Shown: positions 1-8,357 of the stretch, one piece after another | How positions within the stretch are numbered: position 1 is the stretch's first letter | Layout of the letters: the number at the start of each line of letters is the position of its first letter | Assembly (NCBI RefSeq): GCF_042675665.1 | Contig: NZ_JBHTJI010000001.1 | Location: forward strand, 1,116,001 to 1,180,000 | DNA length: 64,000 nucleotides | Origin: Mariniflexile jejuense | GTDB taxonomy: Bacteria; Bacteroidota; Bacteroidia; Flavobacteriales; Flavobacteriaceae | Direction of reading: 5' to 3' | The notes under the pieces: model-generated | Seen by the model: the letters and a program-made list of their open reading frames with translations, nothing else | What the model was told of the DNA's origin: nothing | Database searches by the model: none | Position numbers and translations under genes: made by a program

Positions 1-3000
1 CTAGTGAAGATTGGCCAACATTTAACGGCGCAAAAGTAGAACCTAATGCGTTTGAATTAAGCATGTCTGAAGAAATGCCAATTCTTAACATCAATATTTC
101 AGGTGATTATCCGGTAGAAAAACTAAAAGAGTTTGGTGAATATTTACAAGATGAAATTGAAAAACTCATCGAAATTAAAAAGGTAGATATTCGTGGTGCT
201 CAAGAAAAAGAAGTTGAAGTAGCCGTTGATATTTATAAAATGATGGCTTCACAAGTTAGTTTTGATGACGTAATTGGTGCCATAAACAAAGGAAACATGA
301 CTATGTCTGCTGGTAACTTCATTGCTAGTGGCCAACGCAGAACCATCAGGATTTTAGGAGAAATTGACAACCCAAACAACCTAAAAAACTTTGTCGTAAA
401 AACAGAACACAACAACCCTATTTACTTAAAAGACATTGCAGATGTAAGCTTTAAAGAAAAAGACAAAACAACCTACGCACGCGAGTTTGGCGAACCTGTA
501 GTGATGCTAGACGTAAAAAAACGTGCAGGTAAAAACATGGTTGAAGCTGCCGAAAAAATACAGGTAATTGTAGATAATGCTAAAGCAAACGTGTTCCCAA
601 GAGATTTAAAAGTTACAACCACCAATGATCAATCATCTAAAACCATTGGACAAGTTGATGATTTAGTAAACAATATCATATTTGGCATCATACTAGTAGT
701 AACCGTTTTAATGTTCTTTTTAGGCTTTAAAAACGCACTATTTGTTGGGTTTGCAATACCTATGTCTATGTTTATGTCTTTAATGATTTTAAACTTACTA
801 GGCTATACCATGAATACTATGATTCTTTTCGGACTAATTATGGGTCTTGGTATGCTAGTAGATAACGGTATTGTTGTGGTTGAAAACGTTTACCGCCTTA
901 TGGATGAAGAAGGTATGAGCAGATTAGATGCTGCCAAAAAAGGGATTAGTGAGATTGCCTACCCTATTATTATTTCTACAGCTACTACAGTAGCGGCATT
1001 TATACCACTTGGTATGTGGCCTGGAGTTATGGGTGAATTTATGATTTATTTCCCAATAACATTATCAGTAGTTTTAGGGTCATCACTTTTTGTTGCTATT
1101 TTCTTTAACTCGGTACTTGTATCTCAGTTTATGACAGTTGAAGATAAAGACATGCCATTAAAACGCATCATTTACATAACAGCTACTGTATCTATCATTG
1201 GGCTTATCATCCTCATTATAGGTGGCGACTATAGAGCTTTAGGTTCATTAATGATTTTTACAGCCATTATGTTGTGGGTTTACCGTTTGTTACTTCGTAA
1301 AATGGCAAATCGTTTTCAAAACAAAACATTAGTAAAACTAGAAATATTATATGAAAAAACCCTAAAATGGGCATTAAAAAGTAAAAGAACCTATGTTATA
1401 AGTATTGCTACTTTTATACTTTTAATCATATCTTTTATAGTTTTTGGTTGGTCTTTAGGCACACAACGTACTGAAGTACAATTCTTCCCCGAAAACAAAC
1501 CAAATCAAATCATTGTATATATTGAATATCCCGAAGGTACCGATATTAAAAAAACAAACGCTATTACCAAAGAAATAGAAAAAAAAGTATACACTGTTTT
1601 AAATGAAGGCATGTATAGAAAAGGTGACTATAATTTTATGGTTGAAAGTGCCGTTTCTCAAGTTGGTGAAGGTGCAGGAAACCCACAAACCGATGGTGGT
1701 TCAGCAGCTGAAATGCCTCATAAAGGTAAAATTACGGCATCCATGCGCGAATATAAATTTAGAGAAGGTGAAGACAGTGAATTAATGCGCCAAAAGGTAC
1801 AAGAAGCTTTGGTAGGGATTTATCCTGGAGTATTAATTTCAGTTGAAAAAGATCAAAATGGACCACCTGCTGGTGCACCAATTAACATTGAATTAGAAGG
1901 TGATGACTATTCTGAACTTATAAATACCGCCGAAAAAATGCGCGACTTCATAAACTCTAGAAGTATTGCTGGTATTGATGAGTTAAAAATAGACGTAAAT
2001 AAAGATAAACCTGCAATGCAAGTGGTTGTTGATAGAGAAAAAGCAGGTGAGTTAGGTATTGGTGCTTCTCAAGTAGGGCAACAACTAAGAAATGCTATTT
2101 TTGGAGCTAAAGCTGGTGTTTATAAAGAAGATGGTGATGATTTTGATATCTATGTTCGTTTTAACGAAGAAAACCGCTATAACTCTAGTGCTATTTTCAA
2201 TCAAAAAATAACGTTCAGAGATATGGCTTCAGGGCAAATTAAAGAAGTTCCTGTATCTGCTGTTGCTAAACAATCAAACACATCTGGTTTTAGTTCTATA
2301 AAACATAGAGATGTTCGTCGTGTCGTTACAGTGTATTCAGCACTTGCTCCAGGTTATACCGATGCTGGTGCTGTTGTTGGTCAAGTTCAACATGCCATGA
2401 AAGAATTTAAAGAATTACCAAAAAGTGTGAAAATTGACTATACAGGACAAATTGAAGAACAAAACAAACAAATGGCATTTTTAATGGGTGCATTTTTTAC
2501 AGGTTTGTTCTTAATATTTTTAATTCTTATTTTCCAGTTTAACTCGTTTTCTAAGCCAGCAATTATTATGCTTGCCATATTTTTAAGCTTAATTGGTGTA
2601 TTTTTTGGTATTGTTTTTACAGGCAGTGCGTTTGTAATTATGATGACTATGATGGGCATTATTTCACTTGCTGGTATTGTGGTAAACAACGGTGTTGTAC
2701 TTCTAGATTATGCACAACTTCTAATTGATAGAAAAAAATACGACAGAGGTTTAGATGAAGATGATTATTTAAGTAAAGAAGATTTATTCAATAGTATTGT
2801 TCAAGCAGGCAAAGCACGTTTACGTCCTGTTTTATTAACCGCAATTACTACCATATTAGGCTTAATACCATTAGCAATTGGTTTAAATATTAATTTTTTC
2901 ACGTTGTTTAGTGAGCTTAATCCGCATATCTATTTTGGTGGTGATAACGTTATTTTCTGGGGTCCATTAGCTTGGACCGTTATTTACGGATTATTTGTAG

Positions 3001-3122
3001 CTACATTTTTAACGTTAGTAGTTGTACCTGTGTTATTCTATTTAGCAATGCAACTTAAAATGTGGATAAAAAGCAAAACAGCTTCTAAAAACACAATACA
3101 AGAACCAGAAATTTTAGATTAA
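1..3122 (+). CDS. Efflux RND transporter permease, AcrB/HAE1 type (5' truncated by window edge)
   Basis: Inner-membrane proton-driven drug or solute exporter subunit that works with a periplasmic adaptor and an outer-membrane channel. The reading frame is open from base 3 with no stop, so the gene begins upstream; the first ATG at 63 is internal. What remains (about 1040 residues) holds part of the first periplasmic domain, the TM2-6 block, a second long periplasmic domain and the final TM block ending in a hydrophobic segment before a Lys-rich tail. The TM4 motif reads GMLVDNGIVVVENV, so one of the two acidic proton-relay residues usual in AcrB (DD) is Asn. The adaptor and channel genes are presumably upstream, outside the window. 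A strong hairpin terminator follows the stop. The family call is secure; the substrate is not readable from sequence. Confidence 0.9.
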   Translation, partial: SEDWPTFNGAKVEPNAFELSMSEEMPILNINISGDYPVEKLKEFGEYLQDEIEKLIEIKKVDIRGAQEKEVEVAVDIYKMMASQVSFDDVIGAINKGNMTMSAGNFIASGQRRTIRILGEIDNPNNLKNFVVKTEHNNPIYLKDIADVSFKEKDKTTYAREFGEPVVMLDVKKRAGKNMVEAAEKIQVIVDNAKANVFPRDLKVTTTNDQSSKTIGQVDDLVNNIIFGIILVVTVLMFFLGFKNALFVGFAIPMSMFMSLMILNLLGYTMNTMILFGLIMGLGMLVDNGIVVVENVYRLMDEEGMSRLDAAKKGISEIAYPIIISTATTVAAFIPLGMWPGVMGEFMIYFPITLSVVLGSSLFVAIFFNSVLVSQFMTVEDKDMPLKRIIYITATVSIIGLIILIIGGDYRALGSLMIFTAIMLWVYRLLLRKMANRFQNKTLVKLEILYEKTLKWALKSKRTYVISIATFILLIISFIVFGWSLGTQRTEVQFFPENKPNQIIVYIEYPEGTDIKKTNAITKEIEKKVYTVLNEGMYRKGDYNFMVESAVSQVGEGAGNPQTDGGSAAEMPHKGKITASMREYKFREGEDSELMRQKVQEALVGIYPGVLISVEKDQNGPPAGAPINIELEGDDYSELINTAEKMRDFINSRSIAGIDELKIDVNKDKPAMQVVVDREKAGELGIGASQVGQQLRNAIFGAKAGVYKEDGDDFDIYVRFNEENRYNSSAIFNQKITFRDMASGQIKEVPVSAVAKQSNTSGFSSIKHRDVRRVVTVYSALAPGYTDAGAVVGQVQHAMKEFKELPKSVKIDYTGQIEEQNKQMAFLMGAFFTGLFLIFLILIFQFNSFSKPAIIMLAIFLSLIGVFFGIVFTGSAFVIMMTMMGIISLAGIVVNNGVVLLDYAQLLIDRKKYDRGLDEDDYLSKEDLFNSIVQAGKARLRPVLLTAITTILGLIPLAIGLNINFFTLFSELNPHIYFGGDNVIFWGPLAWTVIYGLFVATFLTLVVVPVLFYLAMQLKMWIKSKTASKNTIQEPEILD

Positions 3123-3142
3123 TAACTAATTATAAAAAATCT

Positions 3143-3176
3143 AAAAAACGCTTCAACAAATGTTGAAGCGTTTTTT
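3143..3176 (+). terminator. Rho-independent terminator of the RND gene
   Basis: A 15-bp perfect stem (3143-3157 with 3162-3176), loop AAAT, with a GC-containing core and a terminal T run. It lies 21 bases after the stop and just before the aspS promoter. Confidence 0.9.
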
Positions 3177-3177
3177 A

Positions 3178-3207
3178 TTTGATAATCACTTAAGTTATGT
3201 AAATTTG
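3178..3207 (+). promoter_or_regulatory. Bacteroidota-type promoter of aspS
   Basis: TTTG at 3178-3181, an 18-base spacer, then TAAATTTG at 3200-3207, matching the Bacteroidota consensus TTTG-N17-23-TAnnTTTG. The -33 element overlaps the tail of the preceding terminator. The aspS ATG is 17 bases after the -7 box. Confidence 0.75.
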
Positions 3208-3224
3208 CACTTCAATTTTCAACT

Positions 3225-4979
3225 ATGTACAGAAGTCATAATTGTGGTGAGTTAAATACATCACACATTAATAAAGAAGTTACACTTGCAGGGTGGGTTC
3301 AAAAATCTAGAGATAAAGGTTTTATTGTATGGGTAGATTTACGCGACCGTTACGGTATTACGCAACTTGTTTTTGATGCTGAGCGTACTTCAAAAGCCAT
3401 GTTAGTACAGGCTCAAAACCTAGGACGCGAATTCGTTATCCAAGTAAAAGGAACGGTTATAGAACGTGCTTCCAAAAACCCAAACATCCCAACTGGCGAT
3501 ATTGAAATTTTGGTTTCCGAATTAAATATTTTAAATGAAGCCTTGTTACCACCGTTCACTATTGAAGATAAAACCGATGGTGGTGAAGAGTTACGCATGA
3601 AGTATCGCTATTTAGATATTCGTCGTAACCCCGTTAAAAACAGCTTGATTTTTAGACATAAAGTAACCCAAGAAGTTAGAAATTACCTTTCAAAAGAAGG
3701 TTTTATTGAAGTTGAAACACCGTATTTAATAAAATCGACTCCCGAAGGTGCGCGCGATTTCGTAGTACCTTCACGCATGAATGCTGGTCAGTTTTACGCA
3801 CTTCCACAATCGCCTCAAACGTTCAAACAACTCTTGATGGTTGGCGGTATGGATAAATATTTCCAAATTGTAAAGTGTTTTAGAGATGAAGATTTACGTG
3901 CTGATAGACAACCAGAATTCACACAAATAGATTGTGAAATGGCGTTTATTGAGCAAGAAGATATTTTAAATGCGTTTGAAGGTTTAACACGTCATTTACT
4001 TAAAGAAGTGAACGGTGTTGAAATTGAAAAATTTCCAAGAATGCTATACGACGATGCGATGCGTTTGTATGGAAACGACAAACCAGACATTCGTTTTGGA
4101 ATGCAATTTGGCGAACTTAACGACGTAGCACAACACAAAGATTTTGGCGTTTTCAATAGTGCTGAGTTGGTAGTGGGTATTGCTGTTCCGGGTGGAAACG
4201 CTTACACCAGAAAAGATATAGACCAATTGATAGATTGGGTAAAACGCCCACAAATTGGCGCCTTAGGCATGGTGTATGTACGTTGTAATGACGATGGCAC
4301 CTACAAATCATCCGTAGATAAATTTTATGATGAAGCCGATTTAACTAAATGGGCAGAAGTCACTGGTGCTAAAGCCGGCGATTTAATTTGTGTGCTTTCT
4401 GGCGACAAACATAAAGTGCGCACCCAATTAAGCGCATTACGTATGGAATTAGCAGAACGTTTAGGACTTAGAAACCCTAAAGAGTTTGCACCGCTTTGGG
4501 TGATGGATTTCCCGCTTTTAGAATGGGATGAAGAAACCGAACGTTACCACGCCATGCACCACCCATTTACATCACCAAAACCAGGCCAATTAGAGCTTCT
4601 AAAAACAAACCCAGGTGAAGTAAAAGCCAATGCTTACGATTTGGTGTTGAACGGAAACGAAATTGGTGGCGGTTCTATAAGAATTCATGATAAAGAAACC
4701 CAATCCCTAATGTTCGATTATTTAGGCTTTACACCTGAAGAAGCAAAAGCGCAATTTGGCTTTTTAATGGATGCTTTTCAGTATGGCGCACCACCACATG
4801 GCGGTTTAGCTTTTGGATTGGATAGATTGGTTGCTATTTTGGGTGGACAGGAAACCATCCGCGACTTTATCGCATTCCCAAAAAACAATGCAGGTCGTGA
4901 TGTAATGATTGATGCACCAGCACCAATTGACGATGCACAATTAACAGAGTTAAGCCTAAAACTTAATTTAAAACAATAA
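3225..4979 (+). CDS. aspS: Aspartyl-tRNA synthetase
   Basis: Class II synthetase charging tRNA-Asp with aspartate in the cytoplasm. The 584-residue length fits the bacterial type. An N-terminal OB-fold anticodon-binding domain (about residues 1-110) is followed by the catalytic core. Motif 2 (FRDEDLRADRQPEFTQ) starts near residue 219, the GGGSIRI segment lies near 482, and motif 3 (GLAFGLDRL) near 526. The bacterial GAD insertion domain sits between motifs 2 and 3. It has its own promoter and terminator, so it looks monocistronic. The bacterial AspRS start with the CGEL motif near residue 7 supports the chosen ATG. Confidence 0.98.
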   Translation: MYRSHNCGELNTSHINKEVTLAGWVQKSRDKGFIVWVDLRDRYGITQLVFDAERTSKAMLVQAQNLGREFVIQVKGTVIERASKNPNIPTGDIEILVSELNILNEALLPPFTIEDKTDGGEELRMKYRYLDIRRNPVKNSLIFRHKVTQEVRNYLSKEGFIEVETPYLIKSTPEGARDFVVPSRMNAGQFYALPQSPQTFKQLLMVGGMDKYFQIVKCFRDEDLRADRQPEFTQIDCEMAFIEQEDILNAFEGLTRHLLKEVNGVEIEKFPRMLYDDAMRLYGNDKPDIRFGMQFGELNDVAQHKDFGVFNSAELVVGIAVPGGNAYTRKDIDQLIDWVKRPQIGALGMVYVRCNDDGTYKSSVDKFYDEADLTKWAEVTGAKAGDLICVLSGDKHKVRTQLSALRMELAERLGLRNPKEFAPLWVMDFPLLEWDEETERYHAMHHPFTSPKPGQLELLKTNPGEVKANAYDLVLNGNEIGGGSIRIHDKETQSLMFDYLGFTPEEAKAQFGFLMDAFQYGAPPHGGLAFGLDRLVAILGGQETIRDFIAFPKNNAGRDVMIDAPAPIDDAQLTELSLKLNLKQ

Positions 4980-4984
4980 AAAAG

Positions 4985-5009
4985 AATCCTGCAAAATGCA
5001 GGATTTTTT
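4985..5009 (+). terminator. Rho-independent terminator of aspS
   Basis: A 9-bp perfect stem (4985-4993 with 4997-5005), 3-base loop, and T run to 5009. The in-frame ATG at 4996 falls inside this hairpin, which argues against that ATG as the start of the next gene. Confidence 0.85.
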
Positions 5010-5022
5010 AGTAGATTTAAAT

Positions 5023-6810
5023 ATGCCGAAACAAACCATTTTAAAACAAGTACTCATCTGGAGAGCAAAACACATTTCTCACAGACAGTTTGTATATATT
5101 CTAAGCATCGTTATTGGTTTCACATCAGGAGTTGGTGCGGTTATCCTAAAAAACTTAACCCATTTTTTTCAACATTTATTAGAAGGCAATTTAATAGACT
5201 ATTATCATACAGCATTTTACTTTGTATTTCCCATCATTGGACTTACGTTAGTTTATTTCATTATAAAATACGTTATTAGAAATAAAGTAAGCCACGGTAT
5301 TCCCTCTACCCTTTTTGCTATTTCAAAACGAAAAGGTGTAATGAAACAATACCAAATGTTTGGTTCTATTTTAACGGCACCATTAACGGTTGGTTTTGGC
5401 GGTTCCGTAGGGCTAGAAGGTCCAACAGTAGCTACTGGTGCTGCCATTGGTTCAAACATTTCTAGAATGTTCCACATGAACCAAACCACTCGAAATTTAC
5501 TCATTGGTTGTGCTGCTGCTGGTGCCATGAGTTCTATTTTTAAAGCACCTATTGCCGCTATAGTTTTTGCTATTGAAGTGTTTAGTTTAGACTTAACAAT
5601 AGCATCCATGTTACCACTTTTGTTAGCTTCACTTTCAGCAATTCTAACTTCTTATTTTTTCTTTGGCGATGACATTTTATTACCATTCAAAATTGAAGAC
5701 AAATTTATACTTGCCGATGCGCCTTTCTATATGATTCTTGGTGTTTTTGCAGCTATAACTTCCATTTACTTCGCTCAAGTTTACGATAAGTTTCATACGT
5801 TTTTTGATAAAATAAATTCACCTATCAAACGCTTACTTATTGGTGGTCTTCTATTAGGCGTTTTAGTTTATTTTATTCCACCACTTTATGGTGAAGGTTT
5901 TGATGTTATAAATAATCTTATTGCTGGAAATCCTGAAAAAGCCTTAGAAAACAACGTATTCCAAATGGATTTAACTAATATTTGGACCATTGTTTTACTA
6001 CTAGCAGGCTTAGTGTTTTTTAAAATTATAGCCAGCGCTCTTACTTTTGGTGCTGGTGGTGTTGGCGGTATTTTTGCACCTACGCTTTTTATGGGTAGCA
6101 TTATGGGCAATTGTATTGCTAAAATAATTAATAACTGTGGTTTATTTAGCAATCCAGTTTCCGAAAGCAATTTTACCCTAGTAGGTATGGCGGGTTTATT
6201 AGCTGGTGTTTTACATGCGCCACTAACCGCTATTTTCTTAATTGCCGAACTTACCAGTGGTTACGAACTTTTCATTCCGCTAATGCTTACCGCAACCATT
6301 TCATTTGGCATTACAAAATATTTTAGCTCACATTCTGTCTATAATATGGAATTGGGCAGAAAAGGAGAACTTATAACGCACGATAAAGATCATGCTGTTT
6401 TAACCCTAATGGAAATTGAAAAAGTTATTGAAGATAATTTTGTATCCATAACCCCGAAAATGACTTTAGGTGAAATGGTGCATCAAGCAGTTGTAAAATC
6501 GAACCGAAACATTTTTCCTGTGGTTAATGAAAAAACCAACGCTTTACTAGGCATTATTTTATTGGATGATTTACGCCCTGTTATGTTCGACCAAAGCTTA
6601 TACAACGATATTATTGCGACCGATATCATGCAACCCGCACCCGAAATAATAGATTTCGATAACGATAAAATGACCGAAATCATGCAAAAATTTCAAGACA
6701 GTAGCGCATGGAATTTACCTGTTGTAAAAAACGGTGTTTATATCGGTTTTATTTCCAAATCCAAACTACTAACCGCTTACAGAAGGCAATTAATTAACTT
6801 TACTAAGTAA
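5023..6810 (+). CDS. ClC-family chloride channel/transporter with C-terminal CBS domains
   Basis: Membrane protein of about 595 residues moving chloride (or exchanging it for protons). Family signatures are visible: SHGIP near residue 90, GLEGP near 130 (the GxEGP selectivity-filter motif) and GGVGGIFAP near 345. About ten or more hydrophobic helices are followed from about residue 450 by a soluble region with two CBS-like repeats that usually bind nucleotides. An ATG at 4996 is in frame but lies inside the aspS terminator, so the ATG at 5023 is preferred. The next small membrane gene begins directly after its stop. Whether it is a channel or an antiporter cannot be decided here. Confidence 0.93.
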   Translation: MPKQTILKQVLIWRAKHISHRQFVYILSIVIGFTSGVGAVILKNLTHFFQHLLEGNLIDYYHTAFYFVFPIIGLTLVYFIIKYVIRNKVSHGIPSTLFAISKRKGVMKQYQMFGSILTAPLTVGFGGSVGLEGPTVATGAAIGSNISRMFHMNQTTRNLLIGCAAAGAMSSIFKAPIAAIVFAIEVFSLDLTIASMLPLLLASLSAILTSYFFFGDDILLPFKIEDKFILADAPFYMILGVFAAITSIYFAQVYDKFHTFFDKINSPIKRLLIGGLLLGVLVYFIPPLYGEGFDVINNLIAGNPEKALENNVFQMDLTNIWTIVLLLAGLVFFKIIASALTFGAGGVGGIFAPTLFMGSIMGNCIAKIINNCGLFSNPVSESNFTLVGMAGLLAGVLHAPLTAIFLIAELTSGYELFIPLMLTATISFGITKYFSSHSVYNMELGRKGELITHDKDHAVLTLMEIEKVIEDNFVSITPKMTLGEMVHQAVVKSNRNIFPVVNEKTNALLGIILLDDLRPVMFDQSLYNDIIATDIMQPAPEIIDFDNDKMTEIMQKFQDSSAWNLPVVKNGVYIGFISKSKLLTAYRRQLINFTK

Positions 6811-7047
6811 ATGAAATATCTAATCATTTTTCTATTTATAGCCGCTTTAGGAAGTATTCTAACTGGCTTTTTAATTGAAACCGCCTATTCAGAAAAACTT
6901 ATAGGCTTTGGCGTTTCCGGCCTTTTTTTAATTGCATTTCCACTATTTTCATATTACCGCTGGAAAGATAAAGATGTTAAAAATTACATGCTTACCAAAG
7001 AGAATTTAGATAAAATGCGCGAAAATCAAAAAGATAAAAAATATTAA
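6811..7047 (+). CDS. Small two-helix membrane protein, function unknown
   Basis: A 78-residue protein whose ATG follows the ClC stop codon with no gap, so the two are probably translated from one mRNA. It has two hydrophobic segments (about residues 2-20 and 30-48), then a charged Lys/Asp-rich tail of about 28 residues predicted to face the cytoplasm. I do not recognise a named family. The tight coupling suggests, but does not prove, a role linked to the channel. Confidence 0.75.
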   Translation: MKYLIIFLFIAALGSILTGFLIETAYSEKLIGFGVSGLFLIAFPLFSYYRWKDKDVKNYMLTKENLDKMRENQKDKKY

Positions 7048-7054
7048 TATTTAG

Positions 7055-7182
7055 GCGTTACCACAAGGGTCGTGCTTTACGTTACAAGTCCTCGCTCATA
7101 CTTCGCTGTGGGTTTTCCACTGCAAATGCAGAGCATTCACGATTTCAGTTTTAAAATAATATGTATGAGTAATCGCTAACGC
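7055..7182. repeat. Dispersed intergenic repeat, GCGTTA/TAACGC-bounded family, copy 1
   Basis: Fills the gap between the small membrane gene and tadA. It starts with GCGTTA and ends with its inverse complement TAACGC. Two 19-base blocks, one beginning GGCGTTACCACAAGG and one beginning GGTTTTCCACTGC, recur exactly in inverse orientation in copy 2 (23171-23262). Its 3' part (near 7150-7173) resembles copy 3 (19652-19675). Copy 1 has about 36 extra bases compared with copy 2. No open frame lies inside it. Confidence 0.85.
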
Positions 7183-7186
7183 AACT

Positions 7187-7636
7187 TCAATTCAAATTGC
7201 GTTTTTCAATAAAAAAACGCTTTAACAAAGCCGAAGCTTCAGCTTCCAAAACACCACCTTTAATAGTGGTTTTAGGGTGTAATTTGGTGTTCAAATTAAT
7301 ACAACCGCGTTCTAAATCGCGTGCAGCATACACAATATTCGAAATTTGACTCCAATACAAAGCACCTGCACACATTTGGCAAGGCTCTAAAGTCACGTAT
7401 AGTGTACAATCTTTTAAATATTTGCCACCTAAAAAATTTGATGCCGCAGTTATAGCTTGCATTTCGGCATGAGCGGTAACATCGGTAAGCAATTCTGTTA
7501 AATTATGGCCTCTAGCAATTACTCTATTATCAATTACAATAACAGCACCTACAGGTATTTCGCCTTTTTCAAAAGCAAGTTCAGCTTCTTGCAAGGCTTT
7601 TTTCATAAAATAAGTATCATCAAAAGGTTGTATCAT
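7187..7636 (-). CDS. tadA: tRNA adenosine(34) deaminase
   Basis: Zinc deaminase of 149 residues that converts the wobble adenosine of tRNA-Arg(ACG) to inosine. The zinc and catalytic motif HAE lies at residues 56-58 and the second zinc motif PCQMC at 85-89, the pattern of the CDA/TadA fold. Length is normal. It has been annotated in relatives simply as nucleoside deaminase, and another base or nucleoside substrate is not excluded. A -7 box (TATTTTTG) lies only five bases before the ATG, so its mRNA may have almost no leader. Confidence 0.9.
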   Translation of the reverse strand: MIQPFDDTYFMKKALQEAELAFEKGEIPVGAVIVIDNRVIARGHNLTELLTDVTAHAEMQAITAASNFLGGKYLKDCTLYVTLEPCQMCAGALYWSQISNIVYAARDLERGCINLNTKLHPKTTIKGGVLEAEASALLKRFFIEKRNLN

Positions 7637-7641
7637 AATAG

Positions 7642-7649
7642 CAAAAATA
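7642..7649 (-). promoter_or_regulatory. -7 box upstream of tadA
   Basis: TATTTTTG on the minus strand, matching TAnnTTTG, five bases before the tadA ATG. No convincing TTTG -33 element is seen at the usual distance, so confidence is moderate. Confidence 0.45.
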
Positions 7650-7714
7650 CAAATTCAACGTATTTAAAAATCTTTCGGCAAGAAATTTGATGTAACTTTT
7701 TAAACACATAAGTC

Positions 7715-8311
7715 ATGAAAAACTACTACAGCATTGCAATACCCAAACCTTGCCATGAAAATTGGAATACCATGATGCCTACAGAAAAAGGTAAATTTTG
7801 TAATTCTTGTTCTAAAACAGTAGTAGATTTTACAAAAATGGATACTCACGAAATTCAAGATTTTATAATTGCAAACAAAAACAATCGTATTTGCGGTCAT
7901 TTTAAACAATCGCAATTAGATAGTATCAATATCTACATTCCATCACAAGTACTAGTTAGCCCTAAAAGCTTTCATAAAACATTTTTACTAGCTTTACTTA
8001 TAGCTATGGGCACTTCACTGTTTAATTGTACAAACAAGAGTGGTAACAAACAAAAAATAGACAGCATTGAAGTAATTGATACCATAAAAACTTCTGAAGA
8101 AATTACGTTTGGCGAACCACTTTTTAATGAAAATGATTCTATTTTAAGTAAAAAATATAAAACAAACCAAAAAAAAATTAGTAATTCTGAATTAATGGTT
8201 GAAGGTGAACTAGCAATAGAAACAGTTGGCGACATAGTTATAATTGAAAATCTTCCTAAAAACCCAGATTCAATAATACCGTCTACAAAATCTGAAAACC
8301 AAAAATTATAA
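7715..8311 (+). CDS. Hypothetical protein with N-terminal Cys-containing motif and one membrane helix
   Basis: A 198-residue protein of a type common in Bacteroidota. The N-terminus has an IPKPCHENWN segment, then KGKFCNSCSK and later ICGHF. The spaced cysteines (near residues 13, 29, 32 and 67) could bind a metal, which is inference. A hydrophobic stretch near residues 88-106 probably crosses the membrane, followed by a polar Ser/Glu-rich tail likely outside the cytoplasm. In related proteins the motif is followed by TonB-like or carboxypeptidase-regulatory domains; neither is seen here. Function unknown. Confidence 0.75.
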   Translation: MKNYYSIAIPKPCHENWNTMMPTEKGKFCNSCSKTVVDFTKMDTHEIQDFIIANKNNRICGHFKQSQLDSINIYIPSQVLVSPKSFHKTFLLALLIAMGTSLFNCTNKSGNKQKIDSIEVIDTIKTSEEITFGEPLFNENDSILSKKYKTNQKKISNSELMVEGELAIETVGDIVIIENLPKNPDSIIPSTKSENQKL

Positions 8312-8345
8312 AATTGATTACAAATAGAAGAATAATAATTTCTCG

Positions 8346-8353
8346 TACTTTTG
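8346..8353 (+). promoter_or_regulatory. -7 box directly upstream of dxs
   Basis: TACTTTTG matches TAnnTTTG and lies four bases before the GTG chosen as the dxs start. If used, transcription would begin almost on the start codon. A -33 TTTG at the normal spacing is not evident. Confidence 0.45.
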
Positions 8354-8357
8354 CTTC

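Noticed and set aside
5253..5609. Minus-strand frame opposite the ClC channel
   Set aside because: Overlaps the selectivity-filter coding region; shadow of the real frame.
7055..7182. GCGTTA/TAACGC repeats as integron attC sites
   Set aside because: The ends do not give the RYYYAAC/GTTRRRY core pair of attC, no integrase is in the window, and the copies do not punctuate a cassette array.
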